64,000 bases of DNA, taken from Dehalococcoidia bacterium. GTDB taxonomy: Bacteria; Chloroflexota; Dehalococcoidia; Bin125. The translations under genes were made by a program, and so were the position numbers. The notes under the pieces are model-generated. The model was not told the origin of the DNA. It saw only the letters and a list, made by a program, of their open reading frames with translations, and ran no database searches. The stretch lies in the NCBI GenBank assembly GCA_022828105.1, contig JAJEJC010000007.1, positions 124,001 to 188,000 on the forward strand, in the 5' to 3' direction. This document shows, one piece after another, positions 44,676-54,315 of the stretch (position 1 is the first letter of the stretch; the number at the start of each line of letters is the position of its first letter).

Positions 44676-45952
44676 GCGACGGCTCAATCGTTGCGCTCGT
44701 CATCCTGATTCTCGCCGTGACGCTGCTGGTGCTGGAAGCGATCGCCGAAGCCGGAGTGATCTCCCTTTCCCGGTCGCGGGCGCAGCTGCTGGCGAGCCGG
44801 CAACCCGACAACCGACGTGCGAATCGACTGACGGTGATCACCGCCGAGCGCGAACGCGCCCTTGGTTCATTTGCCGTCGGACGCACGGTTGCGGTGTCGA
44901 GCGGATTCACCGCCATCTTCTACATCGTGATCCGCGAGACCGGGTTCCAATGGGAGTGGCTGTGCGTCACCGGCGTCGTCTCGGCCGTCGTCGCGGCGCT
45001 GACCCAGTCCGTCCCGCGCCGCCTCGCAGCGACATGGCCCGAGGGCTTTGCGCTCAACTTTGTGCCGATCATCGACTTGTTGGACGCAGTGTTCCTGATC
45101 CCCGCTGCGATCCTGGAAGCGCCCGCGCGCCTGGTCACCGGGCTCGGCCGCAGACACACCGAGGTCGCGCCGCAGCCGACCGACATTGAAGTGCTGATCG
45201 AACAGGAGCACGAGACGATTGCCGAGGACGAGCGCGAGATGATCCGCGGCATCATGACGATCGGCGACCGAATCGTGCGCGAAGCGATGACGCCGCGGCT
45301 GGACATCGCCGCGCTGCCGGCCGACACGGATCTGACCGAGGCGGCGAACTTCCTGCTTGAACGCGGATTCTCGCGCGTGCCCATCTTCGAAGAGTCGATC
45401 GACAACATCACCGGCATCGTCTACGCCAAGGACCTGATGGCGGAGATTCTCAGGGAGGGCGACCAATCAATCGCCACGATCGCCCGCCCGCCGATCCTGG
45501 TACCGGAATCCAAGCTGATCGACGATCTGCTGCACGATCTACGCGGGTCGCGGGTGCACATGGCTATCGTCCTGGACGAATATGGCGGGACTGCGGGTCT
45601 GATCACGCTGGAGGACATCCTGGAGGAGATCGTTGGCGAGATCGCCGACGAATACGATCCGGCCGGCGCCGACGACGACGGCGCGCGGATGGTCGACGAC
45701 GCACTGGTGCTCGACGGCCGCGCCCCGCTTGGCGCGTTGGAACAGATCGGCGGCCACGTTGAGGCGGCGGACTACGACACCGTGGCGGGGCTCGTGTTCG
45801 ACCGGCTCGGTCGCATTCCCGAGGTCGGAGACGAAGTGCGGTTGGGCAATCTGTCGGTCGTGGTTGAACGCATGAACGGCCGGCGCGTGATCCAGATGCG
45901 AGCGATGGCCACTGCGGCTCCAGTTGCTGACAGCAATGAGGAGTCGCGCTAA
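44672..45952 (+). CDS. CorC/HlyC-family membrane protein with CBS pair
   Basis: 426 residues. N-terminal CNNM-like region with hydrophobic segments at about 5-27, 70-87, 90-112 and 125-145, then two CBS domains (MTPRLDIAALPAD; FSRVPIFEESIDNITGIVYAKDLM; MAIVLDEYGGTAGLITLEDILEEIVGEI) and a C-terminal transporter-associated CorC_HlyC domain. The family is linked to magnesium or cobalt efflux and to acid or metal stress; the substrate here is not known. ATGA overlap with glmU. Confidence 0.88.
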   Translation: MSDGSIVALVILILAVTLLVLEAIAEAGVISLSRSRAQLLASRQPDNRRANRLTVITAERERALGSFAVGRTVAVSSGFTAIFYIVIRETGFQWEWLCVTGVVSAVVAALTQSVPRRLAATWPEGFALNFVPIIDLLDAVFLIPAAILEAPARLVTGLGRRHTEVAPQPTDIEVLIEQEHETIAEDEREMIRGIMTIGDRIVREAMTPRLDIAALPADTDLTEAANFLLERGFSRVPIFEESIDNITGIVYAKDLMAEILREGDQSIATIARPPILVPESKLIDDLLHDLRGSRVHMAIVLDEYGGTAGLITLEDILEEIVGEIADEYDPAGADDDGARMVDDALVLDGRAPLGALEQIGGHVEAADYDTVAGLVFDRLGRIPEVGDEVRLGNLSVVVERMNGRRVIQMRAMATAAPVADSNEESR

Positions 45953-45963
45953 CGTGAGCGCTC

Positions 45964-47073
45964 GTGTCTGACATTGACCAATCGATGAACCCCGATACTC
46001 CGTATCGCGTTGCCTTCTCCCACGTCACCGGAGTGGGTCCGGCGCGGCTTGCGGCGCTGGAAGGCGCGTTCGAGAGCCTTGCCCAGGCCTGGTCGGCGGA
46101 TCGCACGGCGTTGCGCGAGGCGGGGCTGGACCGGCGCGCGATCGATGAGTTGGAGTCGGCCAGGGCAACCCTCGATCCGTTCGTTGCTCATGCCCAAATG
46201 CTTGAGTCGGGCATCGACATCCTGGCGCGCGAGGACGACGGCTATCCCCGCCGCCTGCGCGAAATCGCCGATCCGCCGCCGCTGCTGTATGTCAAGGGAC
46301 AGTTGGCTGAGCGAGACGAATGGTCGCTCGCCATCGTGGGAACCAGGCGCCCGACCGCGTACGGACAACAGGTGACGAGGTCACTCGCCGGGGAGCTGGC
46401 CGACGCGGGACTGACGATCGTCTCGGGTCTCGCGCGAGGCATCGACGGCATCGCCCACGAGACGGCGCTGCAACGCGGCGCGCGCACCGTAGCGGTGGTC
46501 GCCTCGGGACTGGATCGCGTGTACCCCCCGGAACACAAGGGCCTCGCCGAGCGGATTCTCAGTTCGGGCGGCGCGTTGGTCAGCGAGTACCCGCTCGGCA
46601 CACGACCCGACGCGCGGTTCTTCCCGCGCCGCAACCGCATCATTGCCGGTATGACATTGGGCACACTGGTCACCGAAGCAGGGGAAAAGTCGGGCACCTG
46701 GCATACAGTGACTTCTGCGCTCGACCAGGGCCGCGAGGTCTTTGCCGTGCCGGGGCCGATCACCTCGGAGCAGTCCACCGGCGCGAACAATGTCATCAAG
46801 CGAGGACTGGGCAAACTCGTCTCGTGCGCCCAAGATGTGCTGGACGAGCTCAACGTCGGACCGATCGAACGGCAGGCCGAACTGGCGGAGCAACTGCCCG
46901 AGGACCCCAGTGAAGCAGCGCTGTTGCGGCAGATCGGCGGCGAGCCAATCCATGTGGACGAACTCTCGCGGCTGCTCCAACAACCCGTCCACGAAACCGC
47001 GGCCGCCATGGCCACGCTTGAGCTCAAGGGACTGATCCAGCAAGTAGGACCAATGACCTATGCCCGACGCTGA
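45964..47073 (+). CDS. dprA: DprA/Smf, DNA-processing chain A
   Basis: 369 residues. Loads RecA on incoming single-stranded DNA in transformation. N-terminal helix-hairpin-helix-like region (VTGVGPARLAAL), Rossmann core with PPPLLYVKG, AIVGTRRPTAYG, SGLARGIDGIAHETAL, VVASGLDRVYPPEH, the GALVSEYPLG and FPRRNRIIAGM motifs, and a C-terminal winged helix (ALLRQIGGEPIHVDELSR). Start GTG at 45964; an ATG at 45985 is possible. The end overlaps topA by 14 bases, the usual dprA-topA-xer order. Confidence 0.95.
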   Translation: MSDIDQSMNPDTPYRVAFSHVTGVGPARLAALEGAFESLAQAWSADRTALREAGLDRRAIDELESARATLDPFVAHAQMLESGIDILAREDDGYPRRLREIADPPPLLYVKGQLAERDEWSLAIVGTRRPTAYGQQVTRSLAGELADAGLTIVSGLARGIDGIAHETALQRGARTVAVVASGLDRVYPPEHKGLAERILSSGGALVSEYPLGTRPDARFFPRRNRIIAGMTLGTLVTEAGEKSGTWHTVTSALDQGREVFAVPGPITSEQSTGANNVIKRGLGKLVSCAQDVLDELNVGPIERQAELAEQLPEDPSEAALLRQIGGEPIHVDELSRLLQQPVHETAAAMATLELKGLIQQVGPMTYARR

Positions 47074-49555
47074 GCAGACATCGAGGCAAGACGGCAAGAC
47101 GCTGGTGATCGTCGAATCGGGCGCCAAGGCCGAGACGATCTCCCGCTTCCTCGACGACGATTTTGTCGTCACCGCCTGCTTCGGACACATCCGCGACCTG
47201 CCGCGCCGCGCCGCCGAGCGACCGGCCAAGATCAAGGGCAAGCCGTGGGCCGACTTCTCGGTCGACGTCGATCACGGGTTTCAGCCCTACTACATCGTGC
47301 CCGGCGAATCGAAGAAGCACGTCACCCGACTGCGCAAGGAACTGAAGCAGGCCGACCGGGTCTTACTCGCCACCGACGAAGATCGGGAAGGCGAGTCGAT
47401 CGGCTGGCACCTCGTCGAGGTGCTCAAGCCGAAGGTGCCCTACGAGCGGATCGTCTTTCACGAGATCACCGCCTCGGCAATCGAAGCCGCGCTCGAGTCT
47501 CCCCGCCAGATCGACGAGCACCTCGTCGAAGCGCAGGAGTCCCGTCGCATCCTTGACCGCCTCTACGGCTACTCGCTCAGTCCCGTGCTCTGGCGCAAGC
47601 TGGGACAGGGCACCTCGGCCGGTCGGGTGCAGAGCGTGGCGCTCAAGTTCCTCGTGGATCGCGAGCGCGAGCGGATGGCCTTCGTCAGCGCCGAGTACTG
47701 GGGCGCGAATGCCGACTTCCTTGTCGGCGACACGCCGCTCAGCGCCCGCCTGCACTCCCTGGGAGGCAGCGAACTCGCCAGCCAGACCTCCGATTTCGAT
47801 CCGGCTACGGGGCAGCTCTCGGCGACCGAAAAGCGCTGGGAGACCGAGGAGTCGCTGGCCGACATTCAGCCTGCATTGACCGCGGCCGAGTGGACGGTGT
47901 CAACCATCGCCAAGACCCAGGCGCAGATGCGTCCGGCGCCGCCCTTCACGACCTCGACGTTGCAGCAGGCTGCGTCCAACAGGCTGGGCATGGGCTCCGC
48001 CCGCGCGATGGCGGCTGCCCAACGCCTCTACCAGGGCGTCGACCTCGGCGCAGAGCGCGTCGGCCTGATCACCTACATGCGCACCGACTCGGTCACGCTC
48101 TCCGACCAGGCCCTCGCCCAGGCCTCCGACTACATCAAGAGCACCTACGGCGAGGAATATCACCAGTTCCGCACCTACCGCACCCGCTCTCGCAACGCGC
48201 AGGAGGCGCATGAGGCGATTCGGCCGACCGACATCGGCAGGACGCCGGACTCGCTGCGCAGGGTGCTCGAAGGCGACGACTTCGCTCTCTACGACCTGAT
48301 CTGGCGGCGCGCGGTCGCCTGTCAGATGGCCGACGCGCGGGTCGAACGCACGCGTATCGAGCTCACGGCGCGCCTGACCGGTCGACCTAACGACGATCCG
48401 GCAGTGATGGTCGCCAACGGCCAGGTCGTGATCTTCCCCGGCTGGTACGAGGTCCTGCCTCCGAGCGGCGACGGTCAACAACTGCTTCCCGACGTTGCCG
48501 AAGGCGAGCGCGCGAAGTTGGACCGTTTCGAGTCGCGAAGGAGCGAGTCGCAACCGCCGGCTCGCTACACGGAAGCATCGCTGGTCAAGAAGCTGGAGGA
48601 CGACGGCCTGGGCCGCCCGAGCACGTACGCAGCAATCATCAAGACGTTGACCGATCGCAGCTACGTGAATCGTCGCGGCCGCACCCTGATCCCGACGTTT
48701 CTCGGATTCGCCGTCACCGATCTGCTGACCCAGCACTTCTCCGACCTGGTCAATGCCGAGTTCACGGCGGAGATGGAGGAGCAGCTCGATCAGATCGCCC
48801 GCGGCGAAGCACGCTCCGAAGAACACCTGCACGCGTTCTACTTCGGCGACGTTGACGAGGCGAACGGACTCAAGGGTCGGGTTGCCGAGAAGATCGACAC
48901 GATTCCGTTCTGGGCGCTGAATCTGACCGCGGACGGTCTGACGCTGGATACGAACAACGACGACAGCCGGATCGGGCCGGACGACATCCAGGTTCGGGTG
49001 CGCGGGGGGCAGTCGTTCCTGCGCCGAGGGGCCGGAGACGGCATGCGCACTGCTCCGCTGCCGCCCGACATCGCGCCGGCCGATCTCACTCTGGAGCATG
49101 CCAACGACTTACTGGACACCACGCTGCAGTTGCCCAGGCGGCTGGGCCGTCATCCGGAGGCGGACGACGATGTCTGGCTGCTCAATGGTCGATTCGGACC
49201 CTTCGTCCAGATCGGCGAGGTGGTCGGCCGGCCCAAGCGGGGCGTGCCCAAGCCCAGGCGCGCCTCAGTGCCCAAGGACATGGAACTGGCCGAGGTCAAC
49301 CTGGAGCACGCCATCGAGTGGCTGCGTTGGCCCAAGACGCTCGGCTCGCATCCCGAGACTGGAGAAGAAGTGGTGGTCCGGCCGGGACGCTGGGGCCCCT
49401 ACGTGCAGTCCGGCGACGAGCGCCGCAATCTCAAGGACGATGACGACCTCGAGACAATCGAGTTGGATCGCGCCCTGACCTTGCTCGCCGAGCCCAAGGC
49501 GCAACGTCGCGGCAGAGGTCGACCCGGCGGGCGGCGCGGGCGGCGCCGCCCTTAG
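47060..49555 (+). CDS. topA: DNA topoisomerase I
   Basis: 831 residues, type IA, relaxes negative supercoils. Toprim domain LVIVESGAKAETISRFL near 14-30 and TDEDREGESI near 106-115; LSAGRVQSVAL-like GTSAGRVQSVALKFL; catalytic tyrosine in GLITYMRTDSV near 339; NAQEAHEAIRPT. The C-terminus has no Cys4 zinc ribbons but two topoisomerase C-repeats (LGRHPEADDDVWLLNGRFGP; LGSHPETGEEVVVRPGRWGP) and ends in a run of Arg and Gly. Confidence 0.97.
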   Translation: MPDAEQTSRQDGKTLVIVESGAKAETISRFLDDDFVVTACFGHIRDLPRRAAERPAKIKGKPWADFSVDVDHGFQPYYIVPGESKKHVTRLRKELKQADRVLLATDEDREGESIGWHLVEVLKPKVPYERIVFHEITASAIEAALESPRQIDEHLVEAQESRRILDRLYGYSLSPVLWRKLGQGTSAGRVQSVALKFLVDRERERMAFVSAEYWGANADFLVGDTPLSARLHSLGGSELASQTSDFDPATGQLSATEKRWETEESLADIQPALTAAEWTVSTIAKTQAQMRPAPPFTTSTLQQAASNRLGMGSARAMAAAQRLYQGVDLGAERVGLITYMRTDSVTLSDQALAQASDYIKSTYGEEYHQFRTYRTRSRNAQEAHEAIRPTDIGRTPDSLRRVLEGDDFALYDLIWRRAVACQMADARVERTRIELTARLTGRPNDDPAVMVANGQVVIFPGWYEVLPPSGDGQQLLPDVAEGERAKLDRFESRRSESQPPARYTEASLVKKLEDDGLGRPSTYAAIIKTLTDRSYVNRRGRTLIPTFLGFAVTDLLTQHFSDLVNAEFTAEMEEQLDQIARGEARSEEHLHAFYFGDVDEANGLKGRVAEKIDTIPFWALNLTADGLTLDTNNDDSRIGPDDIQVRVRGGQSFLRRGAGDGMRTAPLPPDIAPADLTLEHANDLLDTTLQLPRRLGRHPEADDDVWLLNGRFGPFVQIGEVVGRPKRGVPKPRRASVPKDMELAEVNLEHAIEWLRWPKTLGSHPETGEEVVVRPGRWGPYVQSGDERRNLKDDDDLETIELDRALTLLAEPKAQRRGRGRPGGRRGRRRP

Positions 49556-49596
49556 GCCACTACTCGATCGCTGCTCGCCTGCAGTCTCGGCCGCCC

Positions 49597-49602
49597 TACA
49601 GT
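49597..49602 (+). promoter_or_regulatory. Candidate -10 for a leaderless xer transcript
   Basis: TACAGT, six bases, then the GTG at 49609. No ribosome-binding site is present in this gap, consistent with transcription starting at the initiation codon. Confidence 0.45.
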
Positions 49603-49608
49603 GGACTC

Positions 49609-50562
49609 GTGAGCGATCAGTCGACCGCGACGCACGACCATCCTGCGCTCGAGCAGTATCTCGGCCTGCTGCGAGACGGCCGCGGCCTGTCCCCGCATAC
49701 GATTCGCAACTATCGATCCGACATCGGCGACTTCCTCAACTGGCTCGACGGAGGGTCTCGGGAGCTGGCCGAACTGACGCGGGCCGACTATCGCGAGTAT
49801 CTCGCCTCACTGCGAGAGTCCGCGATGGCCGAGGCCTCAATCAAGCGGCGCGCCTCGACGATCAAGTCATTCACCCGCCACTTGAAGCAGGCGGGCAAGT
49901 TGCAACGCGATCCGCTGACGTTGGCATCAACGCCCAGGGGGACTTCGCGTCTTCCGCACGTGCTCAGCGAGACGCAAGTGACTGCGCTGCTCGAAGCGCC
50001 GGACACCGCCACCGTTGCAGGCATTCGCGATCGCGCGATGCTCGAGTGTCTCTATGGATGCGGATTGCGAGTTTCGGAGCTGGTCGGACTCGAGATTAGC
50101 GACTACGACGACGATCATCGGTCGTTCGTCGTGCGCGGCAAGGGAGATCGGCAGCGCGTCGCACTGCTGAGTCGCAGCGCGCGCCTGTGGCTTCAGCGGT
50201 ATCTGCGCGACGCGAGGCCCGCGCTGGCTTCCGCAACGATCACGGACTCGCTCTGGCTCAACCGATTCGGCAACCAACTATCGACCCGGGCCGTCCAGCT
50301 ATCGATCAAGAGATATGCGGAGCGAACCGGACTGCCGGCCGCCGTGCATCCTCATCTGTTGCGGCACTCATTCGCCACACATATGCTCGACGGAGGCGCC
50401 GATGTCCGTGTGGTCCAGGAGCTGCTCGGCCACGCTTCCGTGTCCACGACCCAGGTATACACACACGTCAGCGACGCCGCGCGTCACGAGACGATCGAGA
50501 AGGCGCTCGACGGAGTTGCAGAGCTGCTTCTCGAGCGACGGCTTCAGGATCTGGATGAGTAG
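49609..50562 (+). CDS. xerC: XerC/XerD-type tyrosine recombinase
   Basis: 317 residues. N-terminal SAM-like core-binding domain (LEQYLGLLRDGRGLSPHTIRNY). Catalytic domain with Arg in GCGLRVSELVGL near 155, Lys in VRGKGDRQR, HPHLLRHSFATHML (H and R) near 246, LLGHASVSTTQVYTHV (H and the nucleophile Tyr) near 280. All catalytic residues are present. It most likely resolves chromosome dimers at dif; whether it is XerC or XerD cannot be settled from the sequence. topA precedes it by 53 bases. Confidence 0.93.
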   Translation: MSDQSTATHDHPALEQYLGLLRDGRGLSPHTIRNYRSDIGDFLNWLDGGSRELAELTRADYREYLASLRESAMAEASIKRRASTIKSFTRHLKQAGKLQRDPLTLASTPRGTSRLPHVLSETQVTALLEAPDTATVAGIRDRAMLECLYGCGLRVSELVGLEISDYDDDHRSFVVRGKGDRQRVALLSRSARLWLQRYLRDARPALASATITDSLWLNRFGNQLSTRAVQLSIKRYAERTGLPAAVHPHLLRHSFATHMLDGGADVRVVQELLGHASVSTTQVYTHVSDAARHETIEKALDGVAELLLERRLQDLDE

Positions 50563-50569
50563 CACGCCC

Positions 50570-51052
50570 ATGAAAGTACTGCTGATCTCGGGACCCAACC
50601 TCAACATCCTGGGCCAGCGCCAGCCGGAGATCTACGGCACGCAGACGCTGGCCGACATCGAGGATCTCGTCGGCAAGCGGGCCAAGGAGTGGGGCGTCAC
50701 GATTCGTCCGTACCAGTCCAACCACGAAGGCGCGATCATCGATTTCATTCAGCAGGAACGATCGGCCGAGGGCCTGATCATCAATCCCGGCGCGCTTTCG
50801 CACTATGGCTACTCACTGCGCGACGCCCTGGAGGCCTTTCCCGGGGGCAAGATGGAAGTGCATCTCTCCAACGTCCACTCGCGCGAAGAGTTTCGACACC
50901 ATCTCGTCACCGCGCCGATCATGGATGGCGTTGTTGCCGGGCTCGGTTGGCGAGGCTATCTCGCCGCGCTCGACGCGCTGGTTCCGATGCTCCAGGAGCG
51001 CCTGAATCGCAATGACTCGGCGAAGCCTGTCGAACCTGAAGCAAGCGCATGA
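50570..51052 (+). CDS. aroQ: 3-dehydroquinate dehydratase, type II
   Basis: 160 residues, third shikimate step. ISGPNLNILGQRQPEIYG at residue 6 with the catalytic Tyr, PYQSNHEGAIIDFIQ, IINPGALSHYGYSLRDAL with the active-site Asn and His, and EVHLSNVHSREEFRHH. It lies apart from the aroKB-C-E run, so the five shikimate enzymes are split between two loci 12 kb apart. The ATG at 50555 would add five residues. It overlaps pepP by four bases; the aroQ-pepP-efp order is widespread. Confidence 0.95.
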   Translation: MKVLLISGPNLNILGQRQPEIYGTQTLADIEDLVGKRAKEWGVTIRPYQSNHEGAIIDFIQQERSAEGLIINPGALSHYGYSLRDALEAFPGGKMEVHLSNVHSREEFRHHLVTAPIMDGVVAGLGWRGYLAALDALVPMLQERLNRNDSAKPVEPEASA

Positions 51053-52152
51053 CCTCAACCATGAGCCGGATTGACCGCATCAGGCCGCGCTTGTCCGAGG
51101 CCAATGTCGACGCGCTGTTGATCACTGAGCTTCACAACCGCCGGTACGCCTCGGGGTTCAGCGGCTCGAACGGTTGGTTGGTGATCCCGGCGGACGACGC
51201 GCGCGCTCCGATTCTGGCCACCGACTTCCGCTACCTGGAGCAAGCCGCGCAAGAGTCTCCGGAATTCGAAGTCGTGCAGATGAAGGGCGAGATGCAGAAG
51301 TGGTGGGACGAGTTGGCGAGGCCGTTGGGCAGGATCCGATTGGGATTCGAGTCGGCCGACCTCACCGTGTCCGCACACAAGCGGCTCCGTGACGTCAACG
51401 CCAAGATTCCCGCCAGCCAACGGCCCGCGCTGGTCCAGACCGCGAACATCGTGGAGTCGATCCGTGCAGTGAAAGACGACGCCGAGTTGGCGCTGCTGCG
51501 CCGCGCGGCGCAGCTGACGGATGACGCGTTCGCCCACGCAACGTCGGCAGTCGAAGCAGGTTGGACCGAGTCCCGGGTCTCCTGGGAAATCGAACAGTAT
51601 GCGCGCGGGCATGGCGCGGAAGCGATGGCCTTTGAGTCGATCGTGGCCGCCGGACCCTGGGGCGCTCGACCGCACGCACGCCCGAGAGACGAAGCCATCG
51701 AAATGGGCGAACCGATCGTGATCGATATGGGCGCCCGCTTCAGCGGCTATTGCGCCGATATGACCCGCACGATCGTGCTGGGAGAGCACGACGAACAGTT
51801 TCCCCGCATCTACGACATCGTTCTTGCCGCGCATGAGACGGCCGCGCAGATGATCGAGCCGGGAATGTCGGGCAAGGACGCTGACCAGCTTGCGCGCCAG
51901 GTGATCACCGACGCCGGCTATGGCGAGCAGTTCGGTCACGGCCTCGGCCACGGAGTCGGACTGCAGATACACGAAACGCCGCATCTCGGCGTCACGTCGA
52001 AGGACACCCTGGAACCGGGCATGGTGATCACCATTGAACCGGGCATCTACCTGTCCGACTGGGGCGGCGTGCGAATCGAAGACATGGGACTGCTCGACGA
52101 GCAGGGCTTCCACTCGTTCACGGGCACGCCAAAGCTCCGGATGCTCGCGTAA
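51049..52152 (+). CDS. pepP: Xaa-Pro aminopeptidase (M24 family)
   Basis: 367 residues. N-terminal creatinase-like domain (1-130), then the pita-bread catalytic domain with metal ligands in VIDMGARFSGYCADMTRT (two Asp), GHGLGHGVGLQIHETP (His), MVITIEPGIYL (Glu) and VRIEDMGLL (Glu). All five ligands are present. It releases N-terminal residues preceding proline; its partnership with EF-P in the same cluster is a recurring arrangement linked to proline-rich proteins. ATGA overlap with aroQ. Confidence 0.95.
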   Translation: MTSTMSRIDRIRPRLSEANVDALLITELHNRRYASGFSGSNGWLVIPADDARAPILATDFRYLEQAAQESPEFEVVQMKGEMQKWWDELARPLGRIRLGFESADLTVSAHKRLRDVNAKIPASQRPALVQTANIVESIRAVKDDAELALLRRAAQLTDDAFAHATSAVEAGWTESRVSWEIEQYARGHGAEAMAFESIVAAGPWGARPHARPRDEAIEMGEPIVIDMGARFSGYCADMTRTIVLGEHDEQFPRIYDIVLAAHETAAQMIEPGMSGKDADQLARQVITDAGYGEQFGHGLGHGVGLQIHETPHLGVTSKDTLEPGMVITIEPGIYLSDWGGVRIEDMGLLDEQGFHSFTGTPKLRMLA

Positions 52153-52190
52153 CGGCACGAACGTACACACACGCAACTGACAGGCTGACA

Positions 52191-52748
52191 ATGATCTCCA
52201 CCGGCGACCTCAAGCGCGGATTCGTGATCGAACTGGACGGCAACGAGTACCAGATCGTCGACTGGGAGCACATCAAGGTCGGGCGCGGCTCGGCCCAGGC
52301 GCGGCTCAGGTTGCGCGACATTCGCGGCGGTCACACGATCGAGCGCACATTCCAGGCCGGCACCAAGTTTCGCCGCATTCGCACCGAGCATCGGACGATG
52401 CAGTATCTCTACCGCGACGGCGATCTGCTCTACTTCATGAACACGGAGACATTTGAGCAGGAACCGCTCGCGCTCGACGTCGTTGGCGAGGCGGTCAACT
52501 ACCTGGCCGAGAACGCGGAGGCGGAAGTCTTGATCGTGGGCGAGAATCCCGTCGCGGTCGAACTGCCCGCCGCCGTACCGCTCGTCGTTGCCGAGTCCGA
52601 CCCCGGCGTCAAGGGCGACACGGCCACCGGCGCGACGAAGCCGGCCACGCTCGAGACCGGCCTCACCGTCAACGTCCCCCTCTTCATCAACCCCGGAGAC
52701 ACCGTCAAAGTCGACACGCGCAGCGGACAGTACCTCGAACGCGCCTGA
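52191..52748 (+). CDS. efp: Elongation factor P, with arginine at the modification tip
   Basis: 185 residues, three-barrel EF-P that rescues ribosomes stalled at polyproline. KOW-like domain I (STGDLKRGFVIELDGNEYQIVD), the domain I tip loop HIKVGRGSAQARLRLRD, domain II (TFQAGTKFRRI...MQYLYRDGDLLYFMNTETFEQ) and domain III ending TRSGQYLERA. The tip, usually KPGKG with a modified Lys, is KVGRG: the proline is lost and the modified position is Arg. No EpmA, EpmB or EarP gene is nearby. Confidence 0.95.
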   Translation: MISTGDLKRGFVIELDGNEYQIVDWEHIKVGRGSAQARLRLRDIRGGHTIERTFQAGTKFRRIRTEHRTMQYLYRDGDLLYFMNTETFEQEPLALDVVGEAVNYLAENAEAEVLIVGENPVAVELPAAVPLVVAESDPGVKGDTATGATKPATLETGLTVNVPLFINPGDTVKVDTRSGQYLERA

Positions 52749-52799
52749 GCCGATCCCTGCTTCATCCGGGAGACGGCTAGGGTGAGGGCGGAGCCACCG

Positions 52800-54107
52800 A
52801 TGCCCAAGCGACCACCAACCGGCTTCAACGTCCGCCGCTCCCAACAACAGCGCATCGACTGGGACGATCCACCACTCTCGGATCCGTCCGCCGCCGCGCC
52901 CAGGTCGCGTCCGGTCGGCGAAATCGCCCGACACATCAAGAGCCGACTCAAGGCGGACGCCGAGCTCAACGATGTCTGGATCGAAGGGGAGGTCCGCAGT
53001 CTCAATCGTTCAGGCGCCGGGCACTACTACTTCGACCTGGCCGACGCCGAGTCCGACGCGGCACTCTCTTGCGCCTTCTTCCGCAATCAGAATCGCGGGA
53101 TCCGCGTGGAGCAAGGCGACCAGGTGCTGGTTCACGGCAGTGCCGATGTGTATCTGCCCAGAGGCAGCCTGCAGATCATCGTCGACGCGCTGCGGCCGAT
53201 TGGCGAAGGGGTCTTGCAGGCCGAGTTTGAGCGGCTGTCTGGCAATCTGAAGGCCGAGGGCCTGTTCAATCCGGACCGCAAACGCGCGATACCGAGCTAT
53301 CCGAAGCGCATCGGCGTGGTCACATCGCCCAGTGGGGCCGTCTGGCATGACATCCAGCAGGTCCTCGCGCGGCGTTGGCCGCTCGTGTCGCTGTTGCTTG
53401 CTCCATGCCTGACCCAGGGGTCGGGCGCCGCAACCTCGATCGCCGCAGCGATTGAGGAACTGAATCTGTTGACGACCGGCGAGCCGGATCTGATCATCGT
53501 GGCACGAGGCGGCGGTTCGCCGGAAGATCTCTGGGCCTACAACGAAGAGCCCGTCGCGCGGGCGATCTTCGCCAGCGACATTCCGGTCATCTCTGCGGTA
53601 GGACACGAAACCGACGTGACCATCGCCGATCATGTCGCCGATCTGCGCGCGCCGACCCCTTCGGCTGCGGCAGAGATCGCCGTGCCCGACCGAGCCGAAG
53701 AGGCCGCTCGTCTGGCCGCCCTGCGCCAGCAGACGAACCACTCCATCGAGGTTCGAGTCTCGCAGCAACAGCAGTGGCTTGTGCTCGCACGCGACCGAAT
53801 CGATGCGGGTGTGCCTCATCCACCAACGCTGCGGATTGAACTCAACCGCCGTCGCCAGGACCTGGATCGGGCGCTCGACAGCGGCGTGTCCGAGCTGCGG
53901 GCGCGGTCGAGCTCGGCCGGGCTTCGACTCGATGCCTTGAATCCGCGACGCACGCTCGAGCGCGGGTACGCCATTGTCTCGAACGCCGAAGGTCACGTGG
54001 TCACGGCCGCCGCGCAACTCGACGTGGACGACGCAATCGAGATCCAGTTCGCTGACGCAGTGGTCGCAGCCCGCACCGCGCTCAACCGGCGGTCAGGAGA
54101 GGCATAG
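52800..54107 (+). CDS. xseA: Exodeoxyribonuclease VII large subunit
   Basis: 435 residues. N-terminal OB fold (DVWIEGEVRSLNRSGAGHYYFDLAD), catalytic domain with PSYPKRIGVVTSPSGAVWHDI, the DLIIVARGGGSPEDLWAYNEE motif, ISAVGHETDVTIADHVADLRAPTPSAAAE, a coiled-coil region of about 100 residues, and the C-terminal segment NPRRTLERGYAIV. It degrades single-stranded DNA with XseB. The ATG at 52800 follows GGAG by seven bases; the GTG at 52782 is less likely. Confidence 0.95.
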   Translation: MPKRPPTGFNVRRSQQQRIDWDDPPLSDPSAAAPRSRPVGEIARHIKSRLKADAELNDVWIEGEVRSLNRSGAGHYYFDLADAESDAALSCAFFRNQNRGIRVEQGDQVLVHGSADVYLPRGSLQIIVDALRPIGEGVLQAEFERLSGNLKAEGLFNPDRKRAIPSYPKRIGVVTSPSGAVWHDIQQVLARRWPLVSLLLAPCLTQGSGAATSIAAAIEELNLLTTGEPDLIIVARGGGSPEDLWAYNEEPVARAIFASDIPVISAVGHETDVTIADHVADLRAPTPSAAAEIAVPDRAEEAARLAALRQQTNHSIEVRVSQQQQWLVLARDRIDAGVPHPPTLRIELNRRRQDLDRALDSGVSELRARSSSAGLRLDALNPRRTLERGYAIVSNAEGHVVTAAAQLDVDDAIEIQFADAVVAARTALNRRSGEA

Positions 54108-54111
54108 CCAG

Positions 54112-54315
54112 ATGACCGAATCCGAAGACCAGACCTACGAAGAGATTGTCGAGTCTCTGGAGGTTGTGCTGACCGAACTGGAGGACGGAGGCCTGCCTCT
54201 CGACAGCGCCCTGGACGCCTATGAGCGCGGCGTGCGCCTCAGCGAGCAGGCGGAACGGCTCTTGACGGAGGCGGAGCTTCGGATTGAACAGTTGCGCGAG
54301 CGTTCCGAGACATGA
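54112..54315 (+). CDS. xseB: Exodeoxyribonuclease VII small subunit
   Basis: 67 residues, typical length. TYEEIVESLEVVLTELEDG then LPLDSALDAYERGVRLSEQAERLL matches the two-helix XseB. It lies four bases after xseA and its stop overlaps the formyltransferase start (ATGA), so the subunits are made together. Confidence 0.95.
   Translation: MTESEDQTYEEIVESLEVVLTELEDGGLPLDSALDAYERGVRLSEQAERLLTEAELRIEQLRERSET

Noticed and set aside
47900-49099. 399-codon minus-strand frame opposite topA
   Set aside because: Shadow of the topoisomerase gene; no start context or motif.
49609-50562. Tyrosine recombinase as a mark of an integrative element
   Set aside because: Its place between topA and aroQ is the usual Xer location and no flanking repeats or cargo genes are present.
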